Assembly (NCBI GenBank): GCA_020746995.1
Contig: JAGPXD010000001.1
Span: 4,216,001 to 4,280,000, forward strand
Direction: 5' to 3'
Length of the DNA: 64,000 nt
Origin: Plectosphaerella cucumerina
Taxonomy: Eukaryota; Ascomycota; Sordariomycetes; Glomerellales; Plectosphaerellaceae
A program made the position numbers and the translations under genes. The notes under the pieces were generated by a model. The model was not told where the DNA came from. It did not search any database and saw nothing but the letters and a program-made list of their open reading frames with translations. Below are positions 1 to 12,568 of the stretch, one piece after another. Every line of letters starts with the position of its first letter. The first letter of the stretch is position 1.

Positions 1-2965
1 GCCAAAGAAACGAAGGAGACGAGCAGCACGTGGATAGCTCCTGTCCGGAGCCTATCCATTGGACCATTGGCCTCGCATATCCGTCCAAATCAACTCCTCA
101 CCAGCCCCATATTTATATAAACAGCTTCATGACACGAACATGATGAGCACCGTCACACGCGGGTTGGCCAATCGTCTCGAAAGTCATGCGCAGGAACACG
201 GCGAGGCGGCGACACGGGCGAAAGGGGGCCGTTTCGGCTCCGTCCTGCAGGCTGCCGCTTGGTACGGCTGATTGGCAGAGTGCGGCCGGTAGAGGTTGCA
301 GCGTGCATATCGACCCCTGGCGATGCATGACGGCGGGGTGAAGGTGTGGATGATCGGAATGCGAATAAGCCCCGGGAGAGGCCAGGGCCGCAAGGCAAAC
401 GCAGTTCCCGCGGGCGTGGATCGGAGCAGCAGAAATGTCGTGGGACAGGCGCACAGCAGCCGCACGACCGTTGTCCTCGGGCGTAATCTCCTCGACTTTG
501 GTTCTTGTGCGCGGCGACATGAGGCTGGGAGCTGAACGGCACGCATCGCCGGCGCGTCCCCTAGCTGTGGTGCAATAGCTTGGTCTGCTCTAGGCATATG
601 ATCCCAGCGGTGACAACGCACGAGGCGGAGTCGCTGGTTCGTCGGGCGTCGACGTCACCCGCAATCAGCGGTGCCAGCTCATCAACCCGCGGAGCAGGCG
701 GGAGAGCCAATGGTGGCCTCTAGCCAGTATCTTTGACCATCCACGACGGTCTGGGCGAAGTATCAGTGGCAAAGTCATATGGTGAGCTGGCAAGTCGGCT
801 GCCAGCTCGCTCGCGAGTGTTGGAGTGGGACGACATCGCTCGCCAGCCGCCTCTAGATATGTGTCCATCGGGTCAATGCGGCGCATCTGGACCTGCTGGT
901 GGCATCGGACGACAGTCCCGGGGTCGGGTCGCTTTGGGTCGTGCGGCGCACCCGGCGGGCGTTACCATTGCGATCGATGACAGTGTACCACCATCAGCCA
1001 GCCTGAGCCGCTCGGATGCTCTCCAAGGCTTGTAGATGTCAACCCTCCCGAACGGAGAGCCTGGTCGATGGGCAGTGGTCCTTCGGCGCCCATAGTCGTA
1101 GCCGTAGTAGCGGGAGGGAACTGGGGCGAACAGGTCCATTGCAACGTGGTTGTGACGGTGCTCCAGTGATATGAAGAGAAGCATCCAGGCTCCGCGGTGC
1201 CACCAAGTAAAGATGAGGAGGACAACCCCACAAGGCCTGCATCCAGTGTCGTCTGAATTATGCACCGGACCTGTAGGGTGTCCTGCGGCCCTGTAAAGTA
1301 GCACAGGCCTCCCCACTGCCGGTGGGTGTGTTGCCAGACCTCACAGGCCCTCGGGCTGTGCGAAAACTCCAACTGAAGGCCACGCTACGCGGGTGGTGAG
1401 GCGGGCTACTCAGACACATCAGGCACGCTTTCAACGGTCCGCGGCGGGTGGATGGACTCACGACGTCTCCTCTCATTTTAAAAGCCCCCTACGGCGGGCC
1501 CTAAAAGGCTGTTAGCATCCTGGACACCTTGACGACCCCGGCCGATGCCCCTCTCGATCCCCTCCCCTCTCGGCTGACCCTGGAAAAGCGCCCCGGGAGC
1601 TTCCCTTTCCTCGCCCCTCACTGGCGTGGGCCGACCGATCCCGCCGTCAATCTGGGCGCAAATGCTGTCGGGACGGGGGCACACTTTAGCGCTGTCTGAG
1701 ACGCGTCTGGAGACGGACCGGACGCGCCGTCATCGTCGCCCGGCGGTCGATCATCATCAAGCCACTGAGGAGGAAGAAACGTTGGGTGGTGCGCGTGATG
1801 CATGCATGTATGCCATTGCTGAATCGAGAAGTGCTCAGTTCGATATATTGGTCAGTCGGTAGTGGGATCAAATCAGCCTCTTCAGAGAGCTGTACAACGA
1901 AGAAAAAAAAGGAAATCAAATCAAGAGGCCCCCCCTGTCTCCAGGACCCTTCCCGCCTTGAATCCCATGCCGCTAGGCCTGAATGGGGCACTTGCCTGAG
2001 GTCGAGATTACAGGGGGTGGCATCTCAGGTACCGTTCGCCCCTGGCGTAGCACAAAAGGTACCGGCGCGTGGGGACCGTCGGACGGGGGCGCACCTTCGT
2101 GCATGTCCCACGACAGCCAGCAGGAGCGACCGACCTGGGAGGATTGCCCACGCCACGCCGCGAGACGAGAGGGAAGGCACGGCCCAAGGGTAACTTCTTT
2201 TTTCGAGTTGTCCTGACCTTGTCTTTGCTCATCATTCGTTTTCCGGCTCCTTCCACCCCCCCTGAGACCCGACCCCGAGCCTGAGCCTGAGCCCAGATCT
2301 GCGCGAGGAAAGCCTGTCCTGACCTGCCAGTCTTGTCCTTGCCCGGCGCACGCCAGAGTTGACCTCTTCCTCCTATTCTGACTGGAAGGCATCACCATTC
2401 TTTCTCCCCCTCCCCCCTTTCCCCCTGTCCTGTCCTTGCTGTCCAGCACATCGTTCGTTCACCGCCCTCTCACCCCCCAATCATTACCACAGGCTACAGG
2501 CTACCTGAAGCACCTTAGCCTTCCCTTCTTTCTGCAGATACCCTTGTGTACTTCACTTCTCCCCTTTCAGACCCTCTTTCCGTCGGTCTGACCTCGCCGG
2601 GCTCCGCGACTCCTCCGCAACAAATCCTCCTTCGATTGTTCGCGACTACCTCCGACAAACGAAGCTCAGGCCGAACTCGCTCCTGCCTCCCGACTGCGAC
2701 TGCGACCGCATCGCCTGTCCCTGCTTCTCGACAGCTGCCCGTTCCTCTTCCTTTCCCCAAGAGGACCCCGACGTCCCCCGCGCCCTCTTTCACGACCACC
2801 GACCGCCGCCTCCCGAGCCGTGTCCGCGCTGGACACCCGCAACGCCGACGCCACGCCGGCCCGTCCCTGAAATCAGGTGTACAAACAGCGGCAGATCCCC
2901 CGGGTTGTCCTGCCGGCTCAATTGAGCCCCCACGTCACGCACCTCGAGTCCTCCCGTCGCCAAAC
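1..2965. other. Intergenic region with 5' leader of the Msb1/Mug8 gene
   Basis: No gene is recognised in the first 2.9 kb. Open frames occur on both strands but have no recognisable domain and look like chance frames in GC-rich DNA. From about 2200 to 2960 the plus strand becomes strongly pyrimidine-rich, as expected for the promoter and 5' leader of the downstream plus-strand gene. A short GAGCCT-type hexamer repeat lies at about 2276-2293. Confidence 0.6.
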
Positions 2966-5900
2966 ATGCCGAGTCTCTTCTCCCGCCTCAAGGGCAAGGA
3001 CGGCAAGTCCAAGTCCAAGAAGGGTGCAAACAACGACCAGCTGTCGCAGCTGCCGGCCAAGCCGAAATGGACAGACGCCTACGCCCGCACCGTCGTCGAG
3101 CCTGAGGAAATTCAGGAACTGATCAGACGGTGCACCGAGGAGCTCAAGGCTCGAGGTACGGCACCCCGCCCTCCCTACCCCCGAATAGCATCACATGCCT
3201 GCATGCCAGATGCGCGCCCTACCCGCCCACAATGTCTGACATGAGTCCTCTGCAGCACTCGACCACCCCTTTCTCCTTCTTCCCTTCCGTCCCACCTCGG
3301 ATCCCAGCGCTGTGCGCACCTTCATACGCCACTTTTTCGACAACCAACACCAGATGCGCGGCGAGCAGCTGGCCCAGGACCTTCGCATGACGGAGCCCAT
3401 GGTACGTCGGTTTCCGGGATTCGCCAGCTTCTCTCAAGGGCCACACATGCTAACACAACTACCTCCCAGGTCATTGCTGGCGTTGCAAAATGGTGCTGGA
3501 GCAGGCTACACGGCGGTGTTGTCGGTTGGGACGCCTACGAGCTGTTCAAGGTCGGCGAGCATGGTATGTCTCACCCTGTCTCAGATGGCGGGAACTTTCC
3601 CCTGGCTCACCACGTTCCGCAGACTCGAACATGGCCCGCGACTCGTTCAAGACATTCATCCCGCTTAGCGTCGAGAACGGTGCCCGCTCGTGCATCATCT
3701 TCGACTTTTTCGACCTCATCGCGGCCATTGCCGCCCACGGCAAGATGAACGGCCTCGGCGGCCGCAAGCTCTCCCGGATGGCCGCTTGGTGGGCCTTTGA
3801 GCAGAAGGACACGGGTAGCGGCTTCGAGGGCGGCTACAACGCCTGGGTTAAGTGAGCATTGCACATCTCGCCCGCACTTACACCCGACTGTACTGACACG
3901 ATCACACAGAGCCGCCGATGCCACGAGTCACCTCTTCTTCGCCTACTTGCGGTCTCTCGCCCCAAAGCAGGCGCAGAGCACGATTTCCATGCTGCCCATG
4001 TCCTTGCAGAAGCTGCTGCAGGAGACTGAGTACCCTCCTCACAGGCCGTCACTGACACAATCGTCGACGTACAAGGTGGTGATGATCGTCGACGCCGTCT
4101 CGCCTACACCATTTGCCCTGCTCAGACGCGCCAACCACTTCCAGTATCGCGACGAGGATAGAGCCCTTCAGGAGTTTTCGGATTTCCAAGACCCCATCAC
4201 CGCGCTTACTGAGGAGTGTCGCAGAGTCCTCAAGTCCATCTCGTCCGCCAACCAGTCGCAAGTGTCCAGCTCCAAGCACTCGACCGGCCTGCGAGACGCC
4301 TCTTGGTCTCGCTTCGAAGATATTGGCTTCGCCAGCGCCCTCGAGGAAGAAGATGAGGATGACGACCGACGCACAAAGAGGAAGCCCATGGGCCTCAGGA
4401 CCACACCCGCCTCCGGGACCATGGATCTGGGACGCCCCACCACCCCATCATGGGCCGACTTCCTGTCATCTGGTTTCGTCGACGACAGCCAGGTCGGCAC
4501 GAGTAGCCACCTCCTCCCGCCCGACAAGGTGCTTCCACCGATCGACATCAACGTGCGCCAGAAGAGCTCTCAATCGCACGCCCCGAGGCTAGAGACAGAC
4601 GGTCACCTCGAGCCCGGTGAGCTGGCAAGCATCACCAGGTTCAACCTCGACGATGCCTTCTGGTGGGTGTGGATGAGCAGTCTCGCCCCCGAGGAGACGG
4701 CCGACCGGAAATCCGCTTTTGGACGATGCGCCGTCGTCGAGACGATCATCCGGTCCGGCCGCTGGCTCGTCATGGAGGAGATGGTCGTCGGGGCCGCCCC
4801 TGAGCCCCAGGAGGGAGCCTACATCGCCGAGAAGAAGGGCTTCTTCTCTTGGACCCGCCGCAACAAGGGCGTCAGCCGCAGCAAGTCGACGGGGAAGAAG
4901 GCCCTCGACCAGAGCGCCAACGCCACCATTGGCGCGAGCAAGACCAGCATCGGCCCCGACCAGCAGGCCAAGATTGCCGCCGCCGCCGCGCAGCTCCAGG
5001 CGAGGCAGCAGCGCGAGCAACAGGCGCAGCTCCTTCCCGAGCGCCGCGGGCGCAACGGCCCCGACGGTGCCAGGGAGAAGACTACGAGCATCATGACATT
5101 GCAGCCCGCCGTCGTCAAGGAGGCCTCTCCAGCCATGAAGTGGGCCAGCAAGTACGACAAGGATGCCATTCGGGAGGCCTACCTGGCCAACTCGACCGCC
5201 GGACGCGGCACCGACGTGCCGTCGCCCTCTAACGGCAGTAATGGCTTTGGCTCTTCCAACGGACACGCCGGCTACGAGCTGCGGCCCGACGTGCCCGCCA
5301 AGGACGCCCCCACGCCGTCGTCGATGCTCTCTCCGGCCCTGCCCACCAGCACCTCGCAGCGCTTCCCAACAGACGATGACGAGCCCGCACCCATCCCGTC
5401 CGAGAAGGACCTCGAGGCGCCCCCGGAGGTCCACCCCTCGGACCGCGCCGAGGCCTCGGGCCGCCACACGCCCCTGCCCCCGGCCAAGGAGTCGTTCGAC
5501 CAGGGCCGCGCCAACATGTTCACCCCGGAGCCCGATGTCAGCCCCGAGGGCAAGAAGCACAAGAAGCTGCAGAAGGACAAGACGGCCCCCGGTGGCCTGC
5601 GCAAGTTCTTCGGCCGCCGCAACCGCGGCTCCAAGCTCCCCGACAACGCTGCGGCCGATGTTAATGCCATGCTGGCCCAGCAGGAGGCCGCCGCACCCAG
5701 GGCCGCCCCGTCGCCCGTCCCCGCCGATACCCCGCAGCGCCGGGAGTCGCCGGCCCCGGAGCAGCCCACCCCGGCCGAGGCCTTCGTCACCCCGATGGAG
5801 GTACCCCAGCAGCAGCCGTCGCCCAGCCCGTCGCCGCCGACCCACCCTGGCCAGGACCTGTCCCGCGTCAACACAGCCGACGCCCATGAGGCGCAGCAGG

Positions 5901-6421
5901 AGTTCTCCCGCTTCGACCAGGGTCCCCTCGAGGACCAGCCTGCCTTTGTCCCGGATGACGACTCGGACGACGACGATGCGACGCCCCCTCCCATCGCGCG
6001 GCACGCAAAGAACTCGAACAGCAGCAGCCCCGTGCCCCCTGCCGACGAGGCCGGCCCGCCCTTCAAGCCTCTCAAGCCCGTCCAGCGGAGGGAGCTCCCA
6101 CCGGCCGACCCGCCGGCGCTCAACCCCGCCCAGGACCGCTGGGCCCAGATCCGCAAGAACGCCGCCGAGCGCGCCGCCCAGCGCCAGCAGGAGGAGCCGA
6201 GCCACGGCGGCAGCAAGACGGCCATGACGGACGACGGCGACGACACGAGCGGCGAGGAGAGTGAGTTGAGGCCCGCTCAGTCAAAGGAAACGAAATAAAC
6301 TGACACATCCCTAGCCATCGAGTCCCGCGTCGCACGCATCAAGGCCCGCGTGGCCGAACTGACCGGCAACATGGAAGGCTCCACGAGCCCAGTGCCCCCC
6401 GGTCCTCCCAGGCGCTACTAA
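2966..6421 (+). CDS. Msb1/Mug8-domain cell-polarity protein
   Basis: Predicted protein of 1038 residues. Exons are 2966-3155, 3256-3401, 3470-3563, 3623-3851, 3910-6260 and 6315-6421, and all phases agree. The N-terminal 350 or so residues match the Msb1/Mug8 (DUF1708) family, a RhoGAP-like fold, with family-typical stretches such as the MPSLFSRLKGKDGKSKSKK start, the EEIQELIRRCTEELKAR helix and AKWCWSRLHGGVVGWDAYEL. The yeast relative acts in Cdc42/Rho1-dependent bud emergence; a polarity role here is inference from the family. The second half is low complexity: basic and Pro/Ser-rich, with an acidic run near 5955. The last exon starts after a GTGAGT donor at 6261; reading through it would replace the final 35 residues with a short different tail that stops at 6298. 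The start has a good upstream context (CAAACATG) and is the first methionine of the family block. Confidence 0.93.
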
Positions 6422-7009
6422 ACAATCTTCGTCCCCGACACCATGTTCACCCTTCCCCGGGCCCCTTCCACGAGTAACGCGACCCGTGTGTGAGCGCCTC
6501 CCTTCATTTTTTGTGTTTTCGAGATGGGTAATGGCAGATGTCTTGGTTCTCCCCGCTCCGCAGGCTCAGGAGTTTTGCGCCATCACACCCACCACCAGAC
6601 GTAATACCAAGCCGCGCCACGAGTTGGACGGACGGGATGTATGGACGACGAGAGCCTAATTTCTTCTCGCGCCTGTTTTTCTGTCTCTTGTCCCCCACCC
6701 AATCTTCGTTTTCCTTGCTGTTCCTTCCCCCTGTTTGATTCCTTCCTTCCTGCACAATGATACCACTAGAAGGAAGCTGCGGGCATTCTTTCAGATAGTC
6801 AAGTTTCCATTGATTCCAGATCTGTCTCGAGACTTCAAGATACTGCATGGCAAAATAAATGTGATGATGTGATGGGCTTGAAATGTGGATTTTGCTATGC
6901 CTCTTTCCGCCTCATGTCTAGACTGGCTCTCATGTCGCTACTGATGCCCTCATTCCTTCGTATACAGTGGTTCCTCCGCTCGCTATCAATGCATATGCCT
7001 CAACGGCGC
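6422..7009. other. Convergent 3' intergenic region
   Basis: Lies between two convergent stop codons. It is T-rich on the plus strand at 6650-6740 and holds an AATAAA at 6854-6859, a possible polyadenylation signal for the plus-strand gene. A 114-codon minus-strand open frame at 6504-6848 has no recognisable domain and probably belongs to untranslated sequence. Confidence 0.5.
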
Positions 7010-9742
7010 TTAGTGGCCGATTCCCCCTGCAACCCAGTTGTTCAGCTCTGGGTCCCCGGGCGCCGGGAAGACGCCCCTATCCTGCTGGGGTGGCGGGGGC
7101 GGCGGCTGGACGGCCTGTCCCCCGGCTTGCTGCTGCCGGCGAGCCTCCTCCTCACGGCGGTGGCGCGCCTGCACCTGTTGCCTGTAGTATAGCAAGATGA
7201 CGAGACTGAGGGCGAGGAACACGATAAGCAGGCTCTCGGTGAGGTCATCGTCATCAAAGTAGTCGCCCTCGGGACTGGCGTTGCCGTCCCCGTAAATATC
7301 GACGTAATCATCGTCGTCGTAGTACTGATGCGGGTTGGGGTCGTCGCGGATGAAGTTTGCAATCCACTCGCCGAGAGACCACTCCTTCTTAGGTTCTGCG
7401 GGATGTCAGTCAAGATCAGAGAAGGGAAGTTCGGGATTACAAACCCGGGTCGTCCTGGATGGAGTGGATAGGCCCGTGGGTCAGGGTGTTCCAGGCGCTG
7501 CGGACGCGAAGCTTGAGGAGGCTCAGGGAGACGGGCAGGTAGGCTTCGTCGTTGACCTCGAGTGCCTGGTCGTAGTAGCGCTTGGCCAGGTGGAAGTCCT
7601 GGGTCAGACCGATGCCGTTCTCATGCATCCAGCCTAGGTTCCAGAGGGCCTGGGCGCTCTGAGAGTAGTCCGAGGCGCCAGTGTAGCACTGTACGGCCTT
7701 GGCGACATCAGGGTCAGCGCCGACGCCGTGGAAATAGTAGTCGCCCATCTTAACCTGGGCGTCGACGTTGGACTGGCGCGACGAGCGCGTCCAGTACATG
7801 AGAGCCAGGCGGGGATTCTGCAGCAAGGCGGGCCGCGGCCGGGACGGCAGCAGGCGGGTCAGGGGCAGGCGGGACTGCAGAGGGTCGAGAAGGTAGGCAA
7901 CGTTGTTCTGGGCGCGCTCATAGCCCTGCTCGGCGGCGAGGACGTACTCGAGGAAGGCAAGCTCAACGTCGCCGCTCTCGTAGGCCAGGTTAGCCTCAGC
8001 CCAAGAGGAGACGAGAGGCTCTGCGCGCTCGGCGACATTCTTATAGTACTGGAGGGCAATGGTGCACGACTTGTCGCGGCCGACACCGTGCCTGCTCATC
8101 TCGGCGAGATAGTAGTAGGCCTCGATGAGGCCATAGCGGGCAGCCAGTTCGAAGTAGTGGGCAGCGACGCGCACGTCCTCAGCGCCGCCTTGGTCGAGGT
8201 AGAGCACGCCCATCTCGATCTGGGCAGGGGCCCAGTCTTGGTCGGCGGCCGACTTGAAGAGCTCCGTGGCAAGGGCGATATTCTTGGGTGCGTTGCCGTA
8301 GCCGTGGAGCTTCATGAGGCCGAGGTTATGCTGCGACTGGGCGTCGCCGTGCTGCAGGCCACGGTTGAACCAGCGCATGGCGTGCTCGAGACTCTGTTCC
8401 ACGCCCTCACCGCGCAAGTACATGCGGCCAATGTAGCCGGCAGCACGGGCAGCGACCTTTTCGATGCCGGGCTTGGGGTCGGCGACGAGGCGGCCGTCCT
8501 TCTTCCAGTAGCCCTTTGCCACCATGAAGAAGTAGTTCCGGGCAAGGTCGAGGTTGCGGGGGAGGCCGCGCTGACCCTCGTAGTAGAGCAGGCCGAGGAT
8601 GAAACTGGCCTTGAAGTCGCCCTTTTGGGAGAGCATGTCGCGGTACTCGATGACATCGTCGATGGCGGCATTAACATCCGAGTTTGGAGGCGCCTTGATG
8701 GCATTGAAGCCGGCGCTCGCGGCGCTGGCACCCTTGCCAAAGACGCCACCGACCTCGTCGGCGATGCGATGTGACTCGGGGACCCAGGACATGCCGCCGG
8801 GGGGTCCGGCGCGGTACCACTTGATGGCCTTGTCGGCGACCTTTTTGTAGTACTCGACGGACTTCTCGCACGTCTTTGGCGTGGAGATGCCGCTGTGGTG
8901 GCGGTAGGCGACGGCCATCTGGGACTGGGTGTCGCCTTGGAGGGCGGCAAAGGTGTAGTAGAGCAAGGCGCGGGCCTGATCGGGGACGACGGCGCCGCCG
9001 AGGCCTGTGGCGTAGAAGACGCCGACCATGTGTTGTGCCGTCGAGTTGCCGTGGGCGGTGGCAAGTGTGTGGAAGTGGCTAAAGGCGGCGCCGAGGTCCT
9101 TGGGGTGGGAGTAGTGACCATAGAAGTTCATGTTGGCGAGGATGTAGAGGGCGTCGGGATTGTTCTGCAGGGCGGCCTGCTCGAGCTGCCGGACGGCCTG
9201 GAGAAGTGGGCCACTGACGGCAACGGGAGGCCCATCCTCTTCTTCTGGTGCTGTGCTTGCGCTAAGGCTGGGGAGGGCGTCGAGGACGTATTCGAAGACG
9301 GTGTCGAGGATGGACTTTGATCGTCGGCGACGCCTGTGAGGATGGCGGGGGATCTTTCGGAGGTGGTGCAAGGCCGCATCTACTAGGTCCGCGCCTGCGG
9401 AGGTCAATAGCTGGTCGCAAGGGGAGGAAAGCTGTAGCGAGAGCTGGAGTAAGAGGTCGCCTACCTGGTAGTCTCGGTGGTGGTGTGTGGTGTTCTTCCT
9501 GGACAATGTCCGTCTTCAAGGTCGCCTGCTCCACGGGGTCGGCAACAGCGGCGACCTGTTCATCTTCCACCTTCAGCACCTTTTGTGCATCGAGACCGAG
9601 TACGGAGGAGGCCTGCAACAGCACTGAGCGCAAGAAGACCACGTCAGCTCTGGGGACGGAAGCTCGCCATGGCACGCGACGGCGGAGCGGATGGGACGGG
9701 ATGGGGGGACGTACGGAGCATCCACGGAAGGTTGGCCTTCAT
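7010..9742 (-). CDS. HRD3: HRD3/SEL1L, ERAD ubiquitin-ligase adaptor
   Basis: Predicted protein of 840 residues. Exons on the minus strand are 9742-9715, 9623-9465, 9394-7445 and 7395-7010. Hrd3 is the ER-lumenal adaptor of the Hrd1 ubiquitin ligase; it recognises misfolded glycoproteins and stabilises Hrd1. A signal peptide at residues 1-20 (MKANLPWMLLLLQ...) appears only when the 28-nt first exon is spliced, which decides the start. Many Sel1-type repeats (A-x-x-x-Y/L-G-x-x-Y-x-x-G) follow to about residue 690. A membrane segment lies near 767-784 (LLIVFLALSLVILLYY), preceded by an acidic DDDD-rich lumenal stretch and followed by a basic, Gln/Pro-rich cytosolic tail. This order and length match the family. 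Intron 2 (70 nt, 9395-9464) is the least certain splice; intron 3 uses a GTTTGT donor. Confidence 0.93.
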
Positions 9743-10208
9743 TTTGGGCAATGTCTATCTGCCAAAGTCCTCCGACGGGGTCCGCGACATGATACTGCGC
9801 AGAATCGGACCGGTGGAGGGGGTTGTTCGAGGGGTTGTGGTTGTGGATGATGCGCCACGGTCACGGTGATGGCTCCGTTTGGAGCGAACAGCTGTCCGGA
9901 TGGCGTACTTGCTGTGACGCTGCCGAGCTACTATGGGGCAATTGGCCCGTGCGCCATGCACCGGGAAGCTGCATCTGGTGATGTTCCTTTCCTTCCGCAC
10001 CTTCATCTGCATTGTCCACCTCTCCATGAGGGCGCATTCAGCTTTGATAAAACTCCTTCGATCTTACGCACATGTATTTGAATAGAGATTCTGCTTTATC
10101 ATGAGGTTTCCCCCGATGTTTCAAAGCCCTCAACTCGAGCATGGAACAACGCAGTACTTGCAACAAATGCTTCGCTCTCAATTTCACCTGTCCATCTGCT
10201 GGATCCTG
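9743..10208. other. Intergenic region, HRD3 promoter side
   Basis: 466 bp between the stop of the DUF3433-type gene and the HRD3 start, both genes on the minus strand. It must hold the terminator of the former and the promoter of HRD3. I see no distinct motif or conserved element in it. Confidence 0.5.
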
Positions 10209-12568
10209 CTATGAATATCCACGATCCCTCTCAATCGATGTCGTACTGCCATAGTAAACACTCGGTGCCGATTCATTCTGCTGCCGCCCCTTGTCTGTCG
10301 GCGTACCTCGCCGCCTTCCTCGCGGCCGGAGTCCCGACTTTGCCCACCGCCGCCAACTCCGATGCCTGTTCTTCCCAAGAAGAGCATGCACGTACACGGC
10401 CTCGCGGGCTTGCTTCGACATTTCGCTAGCAGGGAATACGACTTGATCGTAGACGCTGTGCCGCACCGCCAGCCTCTGGAGCTCCGTTGCGAGGCCGAGC
10501 CGAGCAACAACGTCCGTCGATTGGGGACGCGAAGCAGCGTAGAGGGCCCAGCCTTCCGGCATGATGTCCACAGTCACCCCGACGTACTCTATGCCGTCCA
10601 TGCCGCCGTACACGCCGTATGAGTGGACGCGGTCTGCGATCAGGATCTGCGCCTGGAACTGCACCTCCTCCAGACCCAGAAGCGGCTCGCAGTAGAATTC
10701 GGGGCACAGCAGGATCGGGCTCTGGTGTACGAGGATGGCCATGTCCATCAGCGTGTATAGCAGCCGACACGTCCGGATGGGTCCCCGGGGCCGCAGGATC
10801 CAGATGCTCAAGAGGTATACGACGAGAATGGCATACAAGCCGTAAAACACGCCGAGGTTCAGCCTCACCGAGTAGCCCTGCCCCGGCCGATCGTCGAAAT
10901 GAAACAGCTGCGCCAGCAAAAGGTACAGCGTGTTGGAAATCGAGGCCAGAACGACGCCGACCGCAATCCGATACTCTCCCTCCATGATCGCCTTGGCCAC
11001 ACAGCTGACGGGGTCGGGCATGAGGTAGTCGAGGAGGACGCTGTCGCGAGCTGTGGCGCCCTTGATAGGGTTAGGAGCATTAAAGGGCCTGATGCGCATG
11101 GCATCCTCTTCCTTCAACCGGCCCGACATTTTGCTGACCGGAGCCATTGTGCGATGATAGAGGTCGGCGCTGACGAAGTTCAGGTGGAATGCGCCAAAGA
11201 CGAGGACGAGCGGCAGATACAGCAGTAGCCATCTCTCCGCGCGAAGGGACATGCTGAAGTTCGATTCTGACGCCTTGTTCTTCAGAATCTGGAGCTCGAA
11301 GGATTTCGCAAGGTCGCCGCGGCTCCAGAAGATGGTAGCCGTGATAAGGACCCCGATGCTCACAGCGGACACGCAGCAAATGTACGGATCCATCTGGACA
11401 AAGTTGAAGATGCGTGTGATGTCGTCCTGGACCGGGTCCTCGGGAGATGCGTTGATCTCTTCGTAGTCTTGCCCGAGAGTCTGCCAGGGCGGGTTTTGGT
11501 TCTGTGAGCCACGAGGTGACGATGCTCGTTCTTGATCATCTGTTTGGGTTTGATCCCGGAACACGGCCAGGTCGATACCGTCGTCTTCTGGAATCGGGGG
11601 GTTATAACCACTGCCCTCGTCATCAGGCAAGGGCCTCTCCGGGTCGGTGGACATGAACCGCACACCATATGTGACCAGCCCGGTCCTCTCCTCCTTCCAG
11701 TATCCGAGACGAAGAACCCAGCCGAGTTCGTACCAGTCCCGGACGGCGTGAGGCAGCGAGACGAACCTCGTCGTGTCAACGTCGGCAACCTGTCGAAGGA
11801 CATTAGACCCCTGGAGCAGCGATATCTGCGTGGCCATCGTGGTAGGGCTCCACCGCAGCCCCGTGCGATGGTTGCGAAAGAAAATGAGGACGCAGAGCGT
11901 CACGATGAACAGCCAGGCGAATATGAAGGCGCCGCCGACGCAGACTGGCATGGAAACGTGGATGACCCAACCGCCCTCGACCTCGACGAGGCGGAAGAGT
12001 GTCGTCTTGAGGGGCGTCAGGATGAAGATGAAGAACTGGCTAAAGTTGACGACAAAGCTGAGGTAGTCTCGACGCTGCCACAGGAACACAAGCATGCCCA
12101 TGTTCACGTTGGCCCCTGGGGTGCCGTTGAGACCCACGTCGTGCACATGGTAGTGGCTCTCGTCGCGTCCCGGGTCCCGGCGTAGGGGCTGGCTGGCCAT
12201 GCGGGCGTAGGGGATGATGCGGTTGTACCATTGCATAGTGCTTCGCCAGAGGACTGTGGTGATGAAGCCGGCCAGACCTGGGGCGTAGAACCACAGGTTG
12301 TAGCTTCTGGTCGAGCCGAAGCGCAGCCAGGCTGGTTCCGCTTGGCCGATGACCATGAGAGCGACGAGACCGCCAAGAAGGCGAGGAAGAGGGTCATGAT
12401 AGAGACGAGGTACCATGTCGACAGCGGGACTGGGCGGTAGTTGAGCGCTGGGAGCTTTCTCCCTGCTACCGCGGACGCTTTCTCCTCGCTCAGGGGGAGG
12501 AAGACGGCTGGGCCGGGCGGGAGGAGCGGCCTGGACGTCTCGTCCGCCGAGGCTCTAGGCGAAGCCAT
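10209..12568 (-). pseudogene. DUF3433-type multipass membrane protein with apparent frameshift
   Basis: The main frame runs from 12416 to 10209, but its natural N-terminus lies in another frame. From the ATG at 12568 a Pro/Ser-rich head is followed by NYRPVPLSTWYLV and a first membrane segment (IMTLFLAFLA). The matching continuation (LVALMVIGQAEPAW, then NLWFYAPGLAGF) is in the frame one base back. The change falls at about 12350-12390. Joined, this gives a protein of about 785 residues with some 8 membrane segments in two halves, the layout of fungal DUF3433 proteins, whose function is unknown. No intron with normal signals bridges the change; a 59-nt GTCGCT...CAG intron would restore frame but would delete 20 residues the family seems to keep. 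It may be an assembly indel, a recent mutation or a rare intron, so the pseudogene label is provisional. The C-tail is basic with a Ser/Thr-rich end. Confidence 0.6.

Noticed and set aside
4589..6205. 538-codon minus-strand open frame
   Set aside because: It is antisense to the large exon of the Msb1/Mug8 gene. Its Gly/Leu/Arg-rich composition is what translating GC-rich coding DNA in reverse gives, and no domain is seen.
7728..8774. 348-codon plus-strand open frame
   Set aside because: It is antisense to HRD3, whose Sel1 repeats explain the sequence; the Leu/Val-rich look is a codon mirror effect.
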